A DNA stretch of 6,236 bases from NCBI GenBank assembly GCA_020846515.1, contig JADLDX010000338.1, positions 1 to 6,236 of the forward strand, in the 5' to 3' direction. Position 1 is the stretch's first letter, and each line of letters begins with the position of its first letter. Positions 1-5,897 of this stretch are shown piece by piece. Source of the stretch: Pirellulaceae bacterium (GTDB lineage Bacteria; Planctomycetota; Planctomycetia; Pirellulales; Pirellulaceae). Under the pieces are notes generated by a model. It did not search any database and was not told where the DNA came from. It saw only the letters and a program-made list of their open reading frames with translations. A program made the translations under genes and the position numbers.

Positions 1-182
1 GTGTGGCCAGGTAGCTTCTGGAGATAGCGAATATAGCTATCGGTATTCCCGTGCCACTCAAGCCGAGCAATTGTCCAACATCCTAAATGCTCTCCAGCCA
101 TCTGAAGCAGACCGCAGGTGCAGAACTCCTTGCCTCATCAACGTCGGAATTGGCGTAAAAACCCGCAGCAAATCCGAAACTG

Positions 183-224
183 ATGCGCATTGCCGGCAAT
201 AGCGGTAGCGCATGCGCCATGCGC
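183..224. repeat. Cluster of ATGCGC/GCGCAT palindromic elements
   Basis: Within 42 bases there are an 8-base palindrome ATGCGCAT (183-190), a 10-base palindrome GCGCATGCGC (208-217) and a tandem 7-mer CATGCGC CATGCGC (211-217 and 218-224). ATGCGC occurs three times and GCGCAT twice. The cluster ends 75 bases before the GTG start of the glycosyltransferase gene, so it is in a position where a regulator could bind. Operator function is inference; only the repeats are seen. Confidence 0.35.
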
Positions 225-234
225 ACGCCGATCA

Positions 235-248
235 TTGGATTGATCCAA
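235..248. promoter_or_regulatory. Short dyad, possible operator
   Basis: This is a perfect inverted repeat, TTGGAT-TG-ATCCAA (6-base arms, 2-base spacer), 51 bases upstream of the glycosyltransferase start and just downstream of the ATGCGC cluster. Two-fold symmetric half-sites with a short spacer are the form many dimeric regulators bind, but a 6-base dyad can arise by chance. The regulatory role is a guess from position. Confidence 0.2.
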
Positions 249-288
249 CCGCCGTCCGTTTCATCTGACTAGTATATCTGGCGACCGC

Positions 289-293
289 AGGGG
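289..293 (+). promoter_or_regulatory. Ribosome binding site supporting the GTG start at 300
   Basis: AGGGG lies 6 bases upstream of the GTG at 300-302, a good Shine-Dalgarno match and spacing. An in-frame TAG at 270-272 and the absence of any other ATG, GTG or TTG between it and 300 mean that no longer form of the protein is possible. Confidence 0.6.
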
Positions 294-299
294 CTAAGC

Positions 300-1520
300 G
301 TGGTTACAGTTCTAACGATTGTACTTTGGACATCGTTGGCAGGCGTTTGCTATAGCTATGCCGGCTATCCGCTATTGATATTTGCCTCAGCACGCATCGC
401 TCGTCGCTGGGCTGCGAACGCAGGTCAACCGGTTCTCTTTAACGTCGAACCTACGGAAACGGAACTGCCCAATGTTACGGTGCTGATCGCTGCCTACAAT
501 GCAGGAGAGCAAATACGCCAGCGAATACAGAATTTGCTCGATTGCGATTATCCGGCTGAACGCTTGCAAATTCTTATCGCTTCGGATGGTAGTTCAGATG
601 ACACAGTTCGATTGGTCTGTGAGTTTGGCCAAGCGAATGTGTCTGTCGTTCCATTCGAACAACGGCGCGGTAAAACGTGCACGTTGGTTGCCGCTGTAGA
701 AAATGTCAGCAGCGAAGTTATAGTCCTTACGGACGCATCAACTCAGTTTGAAACCATGGCGATTCGCCGCTTGGCGAAACATTTTGTCGACCCAGCCATT
801 GGAATCGTTGCTGGCAAAGTTGCAATTCTTGACGAATTGGGGTGTGAGTCGGAATCGCTGTATTGGCGGAGCGAAATGATGGTTCGGCTGGCTGAGGCTG
901 AACTGGGGCTAGTGCTGGGCGTCAGCGGAGCAATCTACGCCATGCGACGTAAACTGTTTGGTGCGCCGCAACGACCGACGATCAACGACGATATGGTGCT
1001 GCCGATGTTGGCTCACCTAAACCACCGTTGCAAGTTCGTCTTAGACGAATCCGCTTTGGCTTACGCCGTCAGCAGTGGTGGTTTAAGAACAGAGTTCCGG
1101 CGTCGATGCCGCATTGGCGCAGGAGGCTTTCAATCTCTGTCCGTACTGAGCGGGCTACTAAGTGTGCAACATATCTATCAGGCTGCTGCGTTTGTTTCCC
1201 ACAAGTTGCTGCGTTGGATGTGCCCGTTCCTGTTGATTTTAATCCTGGCGTGCAATGTGGGCCTACTGGTAATGCCAGGCTATCAGCGGCTACTTTGGAT
1301 TCAAGGAACCGCCTATTTGCTGGCGGTGATCGGTCTCTTTGCTCCAAACTGCGGGCCTATCGCGCGCTTCGCGCGTACGGCCTCCTCATTTTTGGTTATG
1401 AATTTGGCGATTTTGACCGGTTTCTTTCAGTGGCTGGTGGATGCGAACCAAGTTGTTTGGAATCCAACGCCACGGCCTACCTCACTGCCAGTGCTTGGAA
1501 CGCGGCCCGCGCAAGAGTAG
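300..1520 (+). CDS. Membrane-bound family 2 glycosyltransferase
   Basis: The product is predicted to be a processive or chain-extending GT2 glycosyltransferase of the inner membrane that uses nucleotide-sugar donors to build a polysaccharide. The 406 residues show one N-terminal membrane helix (about 4-29), a cytosolic GT-A domain (about 57-280) and three C-terminal membrane helices (about 303-325, 331-349, 361-379). GT2 landmarks are visible: VLIAAYN (61-67), SDGSSDDT (95-102), RRGK (122-125), TDAS (144-147) in the DXD position, SGAIYAMRR (209-217), NDD (229-231) as the likely acceptor/base motif, and RRRCRIGAG (267-275) as a variant of the QxxRW-type motif. The chain ends in the VWNPTPR-like segment common in such enzymes. 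The start is a GTG with a good ribosome binding site. It is probably co-transcribed with the deacetylase-like gene 49 bases downstream. The fold and class are secure; the sugar and product cannot be read from sequence. The gene is full length and undamaged. Confidence 0.9.
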   Translation: MVTVLTIVLWTSLAGVCYSYAGYPLLIFASARIARRWAANAGQPVLFNVEPTETELPNVTVLIAAYNAGEQIRQRIQNLLDCDYPAERLQILIASDGSSDDTVRLVCEFGQANVSVVPFEQRRGKTCTLVAAVENVSSEVIVLTDASTQFETMAIRRLAKHFVDPAIGIVAGKVAILDELGCESESLYWRSEMMVRLAEAELGLVLGVSGAIYAMRRKLFGAPQRPTINDDMVLPMLAHLNHRCKFVLDESALAYAVSSGGLRTEFRRRCRIGAGGFQSLSVLSGLLSVQHIYQAAAFVSHKLLRWMCPFLLILILACNVGLLVMPGYQRLLWIQGTAYLLAVIGLFAPNCGPIARFARTASSFLVMNLAILTGFFQWLVDANQVVWNPTPRPTSLPVLGTRPAQE

Positions 1521-1539
1521 ACTGTCGCTTTGCGCAGTC
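1520..1539 (+). other. Small bulged stem-loop after the glycosyltransferase stop
   Basis: GACTG-T-CGC, loop TTT, GCGCAGTC gives an 8-base-pair stem with one bulged T. It starts at the last base of the stop codon, in the 49-base gap before the next gene. No T-run follows, so it is not a typical intrinsic terminator. If it folds in RNA, it could stabilise the upstream message or tune read-through. Only the complementarity is seen. Confidence 0.3.
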
Positions 1540-1569
1540 CGCCTGAAAATGAAGCTCTAAAGTAACGTC

Positions 1570-2628
1570 ATGCTATTACGAGGGTTGACGCCCAGTATTT
1601 TTTCGAAAGCGCTGCTGGCTGGCTGCCGGCCACTCCCGCCTTTCACCCATCTATTCGTGTGTATGGCTGATCACTTCGAAGCCGATTGGGGGGCAGCACC
1701 CTTCTCCCAGCAGCAGACGCGCGTTTCTCGATGGATGAATGACTATCGGCCCTCCGTGGCTGGGATCGCCGATTCGCGCGGCAGGCCGCCTCAACACACT
1801 TTTTTCTGTCCCATCGAGGTCTACGATCCCCGTTTGATGGAGCAGATCGCAGCACTTACGCGGTCAGGCTTCGGAGATGTCGAGATCCATCTTCACCATG
1901 ACAATGATAATCCTGAGCATTTGACTCAGCGGTTGGTCGCGGCGGTGCAAGCCCTACACCAGCGACACGGTCTGCTCTCGAAGGACGCCAGTGGCACGCT
2001 GCGCTACGGGTTTATACACGGCAATTGGGCATTGGACAATTCGGATCCCAAGGGGCGTTGGTGCGGGGTCAACAATGAAATCACCGTGCTTCGCCAAACA
2101 GGTTGTTATGCAGACTTTACGATGCCTGCAGCACCGCATGCCGCCCAAACGCGAACTATCAATAGTATCTACTATGCAGTCGACGATCCCGCCAAGCCAA
2201 AATCCCATGACACGGGCATTGCGGCGGCCGTTCATGCGCTTCCTCCGGAAGATAGTCTGTTGATGATCCAAGGTCCGCTCGTCGTTACGAGTCCATTGTT
2301 GGGGAAAATATCCATCGAAAACGGCAACATCGCCGGTTCCCAACCTCCGTCGGAGCAACGGTTGGCCAACTGGATTCGCGCCCAAGTGATAGTCAAAGGT
2401 CAACCGAACTGGATTTTTATTAAGGTGCATACCCACGGTGCTCAGGAAAAGAACTCGGAGGTTTTGCTCGGCGAGTCGATGCGCGGCTTTCACGAATGCC
2501 TACGTCGAGAATCATTGCGCCGTGAGTTCGAGTACTTCTACGTGACAGCCAAAGAGACAGCCCAATTGGTCCATCAAGCCGAGCAAGGCTTGCAAACGCC
2601 AAATTTTGAATTGCTGGGTTGGCACTAG
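1570..2628 (+). CDS. NodB-like polysaccharide deacetylase-type protein
   Basis: The 352-residue product lacks an obvious signal peptide and resembles the conserved deacetylase-like family found in exopolysaccharide gene clusters. Blocks visible in order are CMADHFEADWG (31-41), FFCPIEVYDP (78-87), VEIHLHHDND (104-113), YGFIHGNWALDNS (146-158), WCGVNNE (164-170), GCYADFTMPAAP (178-189), a KSHD segment (211-214), IQGPL (233-237), IENG (249-252) and KVHTHGA (285-291), with an YVTAKE segment near the end. The D34/H35, H107/H109/H110, H150, H213/D214 and H287/H289 residues could form a metal site, as in NodB-type (CE4) hydrolases, though the canonical spacing is not evident; substrate and activity are therefore inference. 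The ATG at 1570 follows an in-frame TAA at 1558-1560. There is no clear Shine-Dalgarno, so translation may depend on the upstream gene. Length matches a complete member of the family as I know it. Its stop overlaps the stop of the opposing sugar transferase gene. Confidence 0.75.
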   Translation: MLLRGLTPSIFSKALLAGCRPLPPFTHLFVCMADHFEADWGAAPFSQQQTRVSRWMNDYRPSVAGIADSRGRPPQHTFFCPIEVYDPRLMEQIAALTRSGFGDVEIHLHHDNDNPEHLTQRLVAAVQALHQRHGLLSKDASGTLRYGFIHGNWALDNSDPKGRWCGVNNEITVLRQTGCYADFTMPAAPHAAQTRTINSIYYAVDDPAKPKSHDTGIAAAVHALPPEDSLLMIQGPLVVTSPLLGKISIENGNIAGSQPPSEQRLANWIRAQVIVKGQPNWIFIKVHTHGAQEKNSEVLLGESMRGFHECLRRESLRREFEYFYVTAKETAQLVHQAEQGLQTPNFELLGWH

Positions 2629-3584
2629 GCGCATTCTTCCATGTCATTCCCCAATAGATTTTGTGCCGCTAGCGCATTGATTTGATCATCGATGAAGATT
2701 GCGATGGGTGCCGATCGCTCTATGCTCGACGCTGTGCGAATCACCAACTCTCGCTTAGGCGGGCCGGCGACCGTTTTCGGTCCAACAAAAGCTGCAATCA
2801 CAATTTTTTCATCGGCAATATGCTGATTGGGATTGCCAATAGAGCGATTTTCCCGGAGGTGGTCGACGATATAGAGGCAGGTCTGCGCGAGCAGTTTCAT
2901 GTCTGCACAGAAGCTGGTGGATCGCAGATACTCAAGATCGATCAGCACTTTATTGCGTACGTCGGCGACTGAGTGGTCGTAGCCGTTTCGGATTTGTGCG
3001 AGGCCAGTGATGCCGGGCGCAACTTTGATGCGTTCTAAGTAAAAAGGCAACTCGCGCGCAAGTTCACTCACAAATTCAGGTCGTTCCGGCCGGGGCCCAA
3101 TCAGGTTCATGTCACCGGCCAGTACATTGAAGAACTGGGGCAGTTCGTCCAGATGAGAACTCCTTAGCCACTGACCCAATTGAGTAACGCGAGGATCCGA
3201 GGCACAGCTCCATACGGCACCGGTCCGGCTCTCGGCATCTCGCTGCATTGTGCGAAATTTCCAAATCCGAAACAATCGCCCGTTTTTACCAACTCGAGTT
3301 TGGCGGTAGAACACTGGGCGTCCGTCCTTTGCCAGAATGGCCAAACCGACGATGGCCATGACGGGGAGTGCCACAACCATCAGCGTTGCGGTGATAGCAC
3401 GGTCGACCCAAGGCTTGTAATTAAAGTACGGAGCGACGTCAACGCTTGTTCGCTCTATGGACTTCTCCGTGTCAACAGAGTTCAGCTTCGGGGCGATGAC
3501 TGAGCGATAGAATTTTAGCCGAGCACGCTGCGGTGCGCGAGTCGTGGGGGTGGTTCGAGTTGATGTGTTCTGGGCAGAACTCAT
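2625..3584 (-). CDS. Bacterial sugar transferase (monotopic phosphoglycosyl transferase)
   Basis: The product is predicted to transfer a sugar-1-phosphate from a nucleotide sugar to undecaprenyl phosphate at the cytosolic membrane face, the first committed step of a lipid-linked glycan. The 319 residues comprise a Ser/Thr/Arg-rich N-terminus (1-55), a re-entrant membrane helix with a central proline (about 60-85, P74), and the catalytic domain: YRQTRVGK (93-100), KFRTMQ (109-114), the catalytic Asp-Glu pair in SHLDELPQ (D146, E147), GDMNLIGPRPERPEF (157-171) and APGITGLAQI (189-198). The N-terminal multi-helix domain of WcaJ-type enzymes is absent, so it is closer to short PglC-like enzymes. 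About 75 residues continue past the usual end of the domain (after about 243), which is unusual. The ATG start has AGGAA at the preferred distance, overlapping the stop of the upstream co-polymerase gene 12 bases away. The two are surely one operon. Sugar specificity is unknown. Confidence 0.92.
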   Translation of the reverse strand: MSSAQNTSTRTTPTTRAPQRARLKFYRSVIAPKLNSVDTEKSIERTSVDVAPYFNYKPWVDRAITATLMVVALPVMAIVGLAILAKDGRPVFYRQTRVGKNGRLFRIWKFRTMQRDAESRTGAVWSCASDPRVTQLGQWLRSSHLDELPQFFNVLAGDMNLIGPRPERPEFVSELARELPFYLERIKVAPGITGLAQIRNGYDHSVADVRNKVLIDLEYLRSTSFCADMKLLAQTCLYIVDHLRENRSIGNPNQHIADEKIVIAAFVGPKTVAGPPKRELVIRTASSIERSAPIAIFIDDQINALAAQNLLGNDMEECA

Positions 3585-3593
3585 AGCTATAGA

Positions 3594-3598
3594 TTCCT
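3594..3598 (-). promoter_or_regulatory. Ribosome binding site of the sugar transferase gene, overlapping the upstream stop
   Basis: Read on the - strand, AGGAA lies 9 bases before the ATG at 3584-3582, and its AG is part of the TAG stop (3599-3597) of the co-polymerase gene. The overlap suggests translational coupling of the two genes. Confidence 0.55.
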
Positions 3599-5897
3599 AG
3601 ATTGCGTCCACTTGTGGCAGTTGCGACTGCTCCGTCATGGCTTGACGTATCTCGTTCTCGATGGCGGACAGATCATTCCGTATGTCTGACTCGCTACTCT
3701 CATCATTGGATATGTGCTGGCGTTGCTGCGAGTCGACGTCGTAAGCTGTCAGCTGGATGGTTTGACCGCGTTGTTCACAATTCACGGCAGTTCCAACGCA
3801 GCAAAGGCCGGCCCGCAGAGCGGCCTGCTCGGCTTTGGCAAGTTCATTCCAATGGCTTTTTCCACCGCCGACCGTGAGCAGTAGCTGGTCGAGCTGAGCC
3901 GCATGGATTAGCCCTTCGGCATAGTCCAGGAGCGATGGTCCCACCGCTACAATGGCTTCGTAGTCGTGCTGCAATTCTTTCAGGACTTCGGCAAATCTCG
4001 CTGGATCAATTCGTACAGAATTTCCATGGGTAGCCCCCAGAGGCAAGACATCGACCCCCTGTTGCGACTTGCGAATGAAAGTCTTTGTTGCTAGTTTTCG
4101 ATTGCAGATCTCCAACAGTCCCGGCGAGTCTGCGCACCCTAGTTCGCGAGCGAGTCGATTGTCGGTGGGGTCGAGGTCAACCAATAGAGTCTTGTGGTGT
4201 AAAGCGGCAAAGGCGCTTGCCACATCGCGCGCCAATTTATGGCGTGGTTCATGCTGCGTTGCACTGGTAACGATTAAAGAGGGAATGCCCACGCCCTGTT
4301 TGGTAGAGAGTAACATTTGTGAAACGGCCTCTTGGGCGCCAGACATGTGACGCAGCTGCGGGCGACGCGCGAAGCGGTTGGCAGACGGTTCAACGTCACC
4401 GAAAACTGGGAAGCAAGAATTCTCGACAATATCGGCGGTGTGGCGAATCGTGCAACTACGCCATTCAACATAGCCTGTCCCGAGAACAATGATAATCCAG
4501 CACACGGCGACTACCGCGCCAACGGCTTTTAGCTGCTTGGCATGACTGGCTGAGTCGGGGAGATTCGCCAGCTGCATCAACTGGACTCGAGGTTGCGATT
4601 GACGCTCGATTTTCAATTCTTCCAGCGACTGCCACAGACCATCAGCCAAGCGAGCTTGGCGATCGACGGCGTGCCGCTTGACGTCCAACTGGAGGCCCGT
4701 CTGCTCACCCCCTCTGAGGGTGCTGGTATCGATGTCCGCTAAACGATTGCGCAAGAACTCCTTTTCAGATTCGTTGAGTTCGATCTGCTTTTGCAATTGA
4801 GTGAGACTTGTTTGCGCTGCTCCTCGCGTCTGCTCCAGTACTTGTGCTTGTACCCGCGGACCAACCAGCTGAATGACTGTAACCAATTCGCTTGCATAGA
4901 AATCGCGGTCAGCCGACAGGCGTTTGAGCCTGGGCGAGTCCTCGTGCGCGACGATCTCACGCATTTGACGCAGTTGGTCTTCGAGCACTGCCACGCGGTC
5001 CTGGGCGCTGATCACTTCTGGAGCGGCTTGGATTCCCGCTTCAATGTCTTGCTCACGCGATTGGACCGCCTGTGCATTGGCTAGGTTCCGAGCTTCTTCG
5101 AGCTGGCTGGCGAGTTCATGTCCGCGAATTTGGGCAGCTCTCAGTTGCTGCGCATAGTCTCGGTAGGCTTGCAGTTGGATCTCGTCTCGTATGGTTAGCG
5201 ATTGAGAGTTTTCCGAGCCAATTTTTATAGCTACTTCGTTCAATTCCGCCCACAACCCGTCCACGTGCTGTTCTGCGTCCTGGGCAGCTCGTTCGAGTTC
5301 GGTGATGCGGCGACCCTGATCCGACACCAGTCGTTCCGTTATTTCCGCCATATAGGCATCGGTCATTGCGTTAGAAATCGCCTGTGCGACTTGCGGCACA
5401 GGATGCTTGGCGGCAATACTCAGCACTTCAGAGCCTGATTGCATGTCGACCCGAACCAGACTTTTCAGCCAATCGCTAGGGGCGCGGTGCGGAATGAACT
5501 GCTGCCAAGATTCTAATTGGACACCGCCCAGTGCAGATGACACAACCTGTGGAGAAAGTGCCAACTGTTCCTGAGCTCGAACGAACGCCAAGTCATCTGC
5601 CCTGGATGACTGCGGGGCAAAGACGACATCTTGATGTTGCCTGACTCTGACAAAGCTCTCTGCTTCATAGGTCGGGTAGATTAACATACATGCCAGCCCG
5701 GCAAACACCAACGACGTTATCGTCCCGAATGCCAGCGTTTTGAGCGGATGAAAACAGCAGGCGAGTACCAGCTCACTAAATTCTGGTATGGGACGCCGCG
5801 GAGGCAAACGATGCCGCATGTGCTGCGCGTCGCTGGCTGCACAATCCGTTAGTGTATTTCGCCTTCCATCCATGGAAATGATGCCCCTCGGGGTCAT
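3597..5897 (-). CDS. Wzz/GumC-type polysaccharide co-polymerase fused to a degenerate BY-kinase-like domain
   Basis: The 766-residue inner-membrane protein has the architecture of Wzc-like co-polymerases, which set chain length and link synthesis to export. It has a short cytosolic N-terminus, membrane helix 1 (about 52-73), the Wzz segment starting TYEAESFVRV (76-85), a long helical, coiled-coil-rich periplasmic part (about 185-390), membrane helix 2 (about 457-476), and a cytosolic P-loop-kinase-like domain (about 515-715). That domain keeps VTSAT (543-547) and a Walker A'-like LLVDLDPTDNRL (571-582). The P-loop, however, reads HEPRHK (549-554) instead of GEGKST, and the Walker B region DYEAIVAVGP (645-654) lacks its aspartate. 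The tail after Y719 has no tyrosine, so no autophosphorylated Tyr cluster is present. I infer a catalytically dead kinase module. An in-frame TGA at 5957-5955 bounds the start. ATG 5897 lacks a good ribosome site, whereas ATG 5873 (residue 9) follows GAGGGG at 10 bases and may be the true start. It is the first gene of the operon with the sugar transferase. Confidence 0.88.
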   Translation of the reverse strand: MTPRGIISMDGRRNTLTDCAASDAQHMRHRLPPRRPIPEFSELVLACCFHPLKTLAFGTITSLVFAGLACMLIYPTYEAESFVRVRQHQDVVFAPQSSRADDLAFVRAQEQLALSPQVVSSALGGVQLESWQQFIPHRAPSDWLKSLVRVDMQSGSEVLSIAAKHPVPQVAQAISNAMTDAYMAEITERLVSDQGRRITELERAAQDAEQHVDGLWAELNEVAIKIGSENSQSLTIRDEIQLQAYRDYAQQLRAAQIRGHELASQLEEARNLANAQAVQSREQDIEAGIQAAPEVISAQDRVAVLEDQLRQMREIVAHEDSPRLKRLSADRDFYASELVTVIQLVGPRVQAQVLEQTRGAAQTSLTQLQKQIELNESEKEFLRNRLADIDTSTLRGGEQTGLQLDVKRHAVDRQARLADGLWQSLEELKIERQSQPRVQLMQLANLPDSASHAKQLKAVGAVVAVCWIIIVLGTGYVEWRSCTIRHTADIVENSCFPVFGDVEPSANRFARRPQLRHMSGAQEAVSQMLLSTKQGVGIPSLIVTSATQHEPRHKLARDVASAFAALHHKTLLVDLDPTDNRLARELGCADSPGLLEICNRKLATKTFIRKSQQGVDVLPLGATHGNSVRIDPARFAEVLKELQHDYEAIVAVGPSLLDYAEGLIHAAQLDQLLLTVGGGKSHWNELAKAEQAALRAGLCCVGTAVNCEQRGQTIQLTAYDVDSQQRQHISNDESSESDIRNDLSAIENEIRQAMTEQSQLPQVDAI
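5884..5889 (-). promoter_or_regulatory. Candidate ribosome binding site for an alternative co-polymerase start
   Basis: Read on the - strand, GAGGGG sits 10 bases before an in-frame ATG at 5873-5871 (residue 9 of the long form). The longer ATG at 5897 has only a distant GGGACGG more than 10 bases upstream. This favours the shorter protein of 758 residues, although neither choice affects the domains. Confidence 0.4.

Larger units (their letters stand above)
1..299. other. Intergenic/upstream region without a convincing gene
   Basis: This stretch lies upstream of the glycosyltransferase gene. One + strand frame is open from base 2 to a TAG at 200-202 (66 codons with no start in view). It could be the 3' end of a gene that began outside the window, but a run of that length is expected by chance in one of six frames and it resembles no family I know. 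A 50-codon - strand frame (235 to 83) is likewise unconvincing. The distal part carries short palindromes, listed separately. No convincing sigma70-type promoter is visible: a TAGTAT at 270-275 resembles a -10 box but has no matching -35. Confidence 0.5.

Noticed and set aside
2..202. Possible 3' end of a gene entering from the left edge
   Set aside because: Sixty-six open codons are not rare by chance across six frames, and the translation matches nothing I recognise. It is mentioned only within the upstream-region entry.
1028..1546. 172-codon open frame on the + strand overlapping the 3' part of the glycosyltransferase gene in another frame
   Set aside because: It overlays a well-supported GT2 gene whose frame explains the region. 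Its translation is rich in Arg, Cys and Ala with no domain pattern and no ribosome binding site, so it is a shadow frame.
1954..2493. 179-codon open frame on the - strand inside the deacetylase-like gene
   Set aside because: It is antisense to a gene with clear conserved blocks. Its translation has no recognisable motif.
2598..2623. GCCAA...TTGGC inverted repeat just before the convergent stops, as a terminator
   Set aside because: It has only 5 base pairs with a 16-base loop and no T-run on either strand.
2682..2972. 96-codon + strand frame antisense to the sugar transferase
   Set aside because: It is the mirror frame of a strongly supported gene and has no independent evidence.
33..3590. 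Palindrome ATAGCTAT found at 33-40, 352-359 and 3583-3590
   Set aside because: Three copies are slightly more than expected, but one is inside coding sequence and one overlaps a start codon with no common context, so a shared function is not supported.
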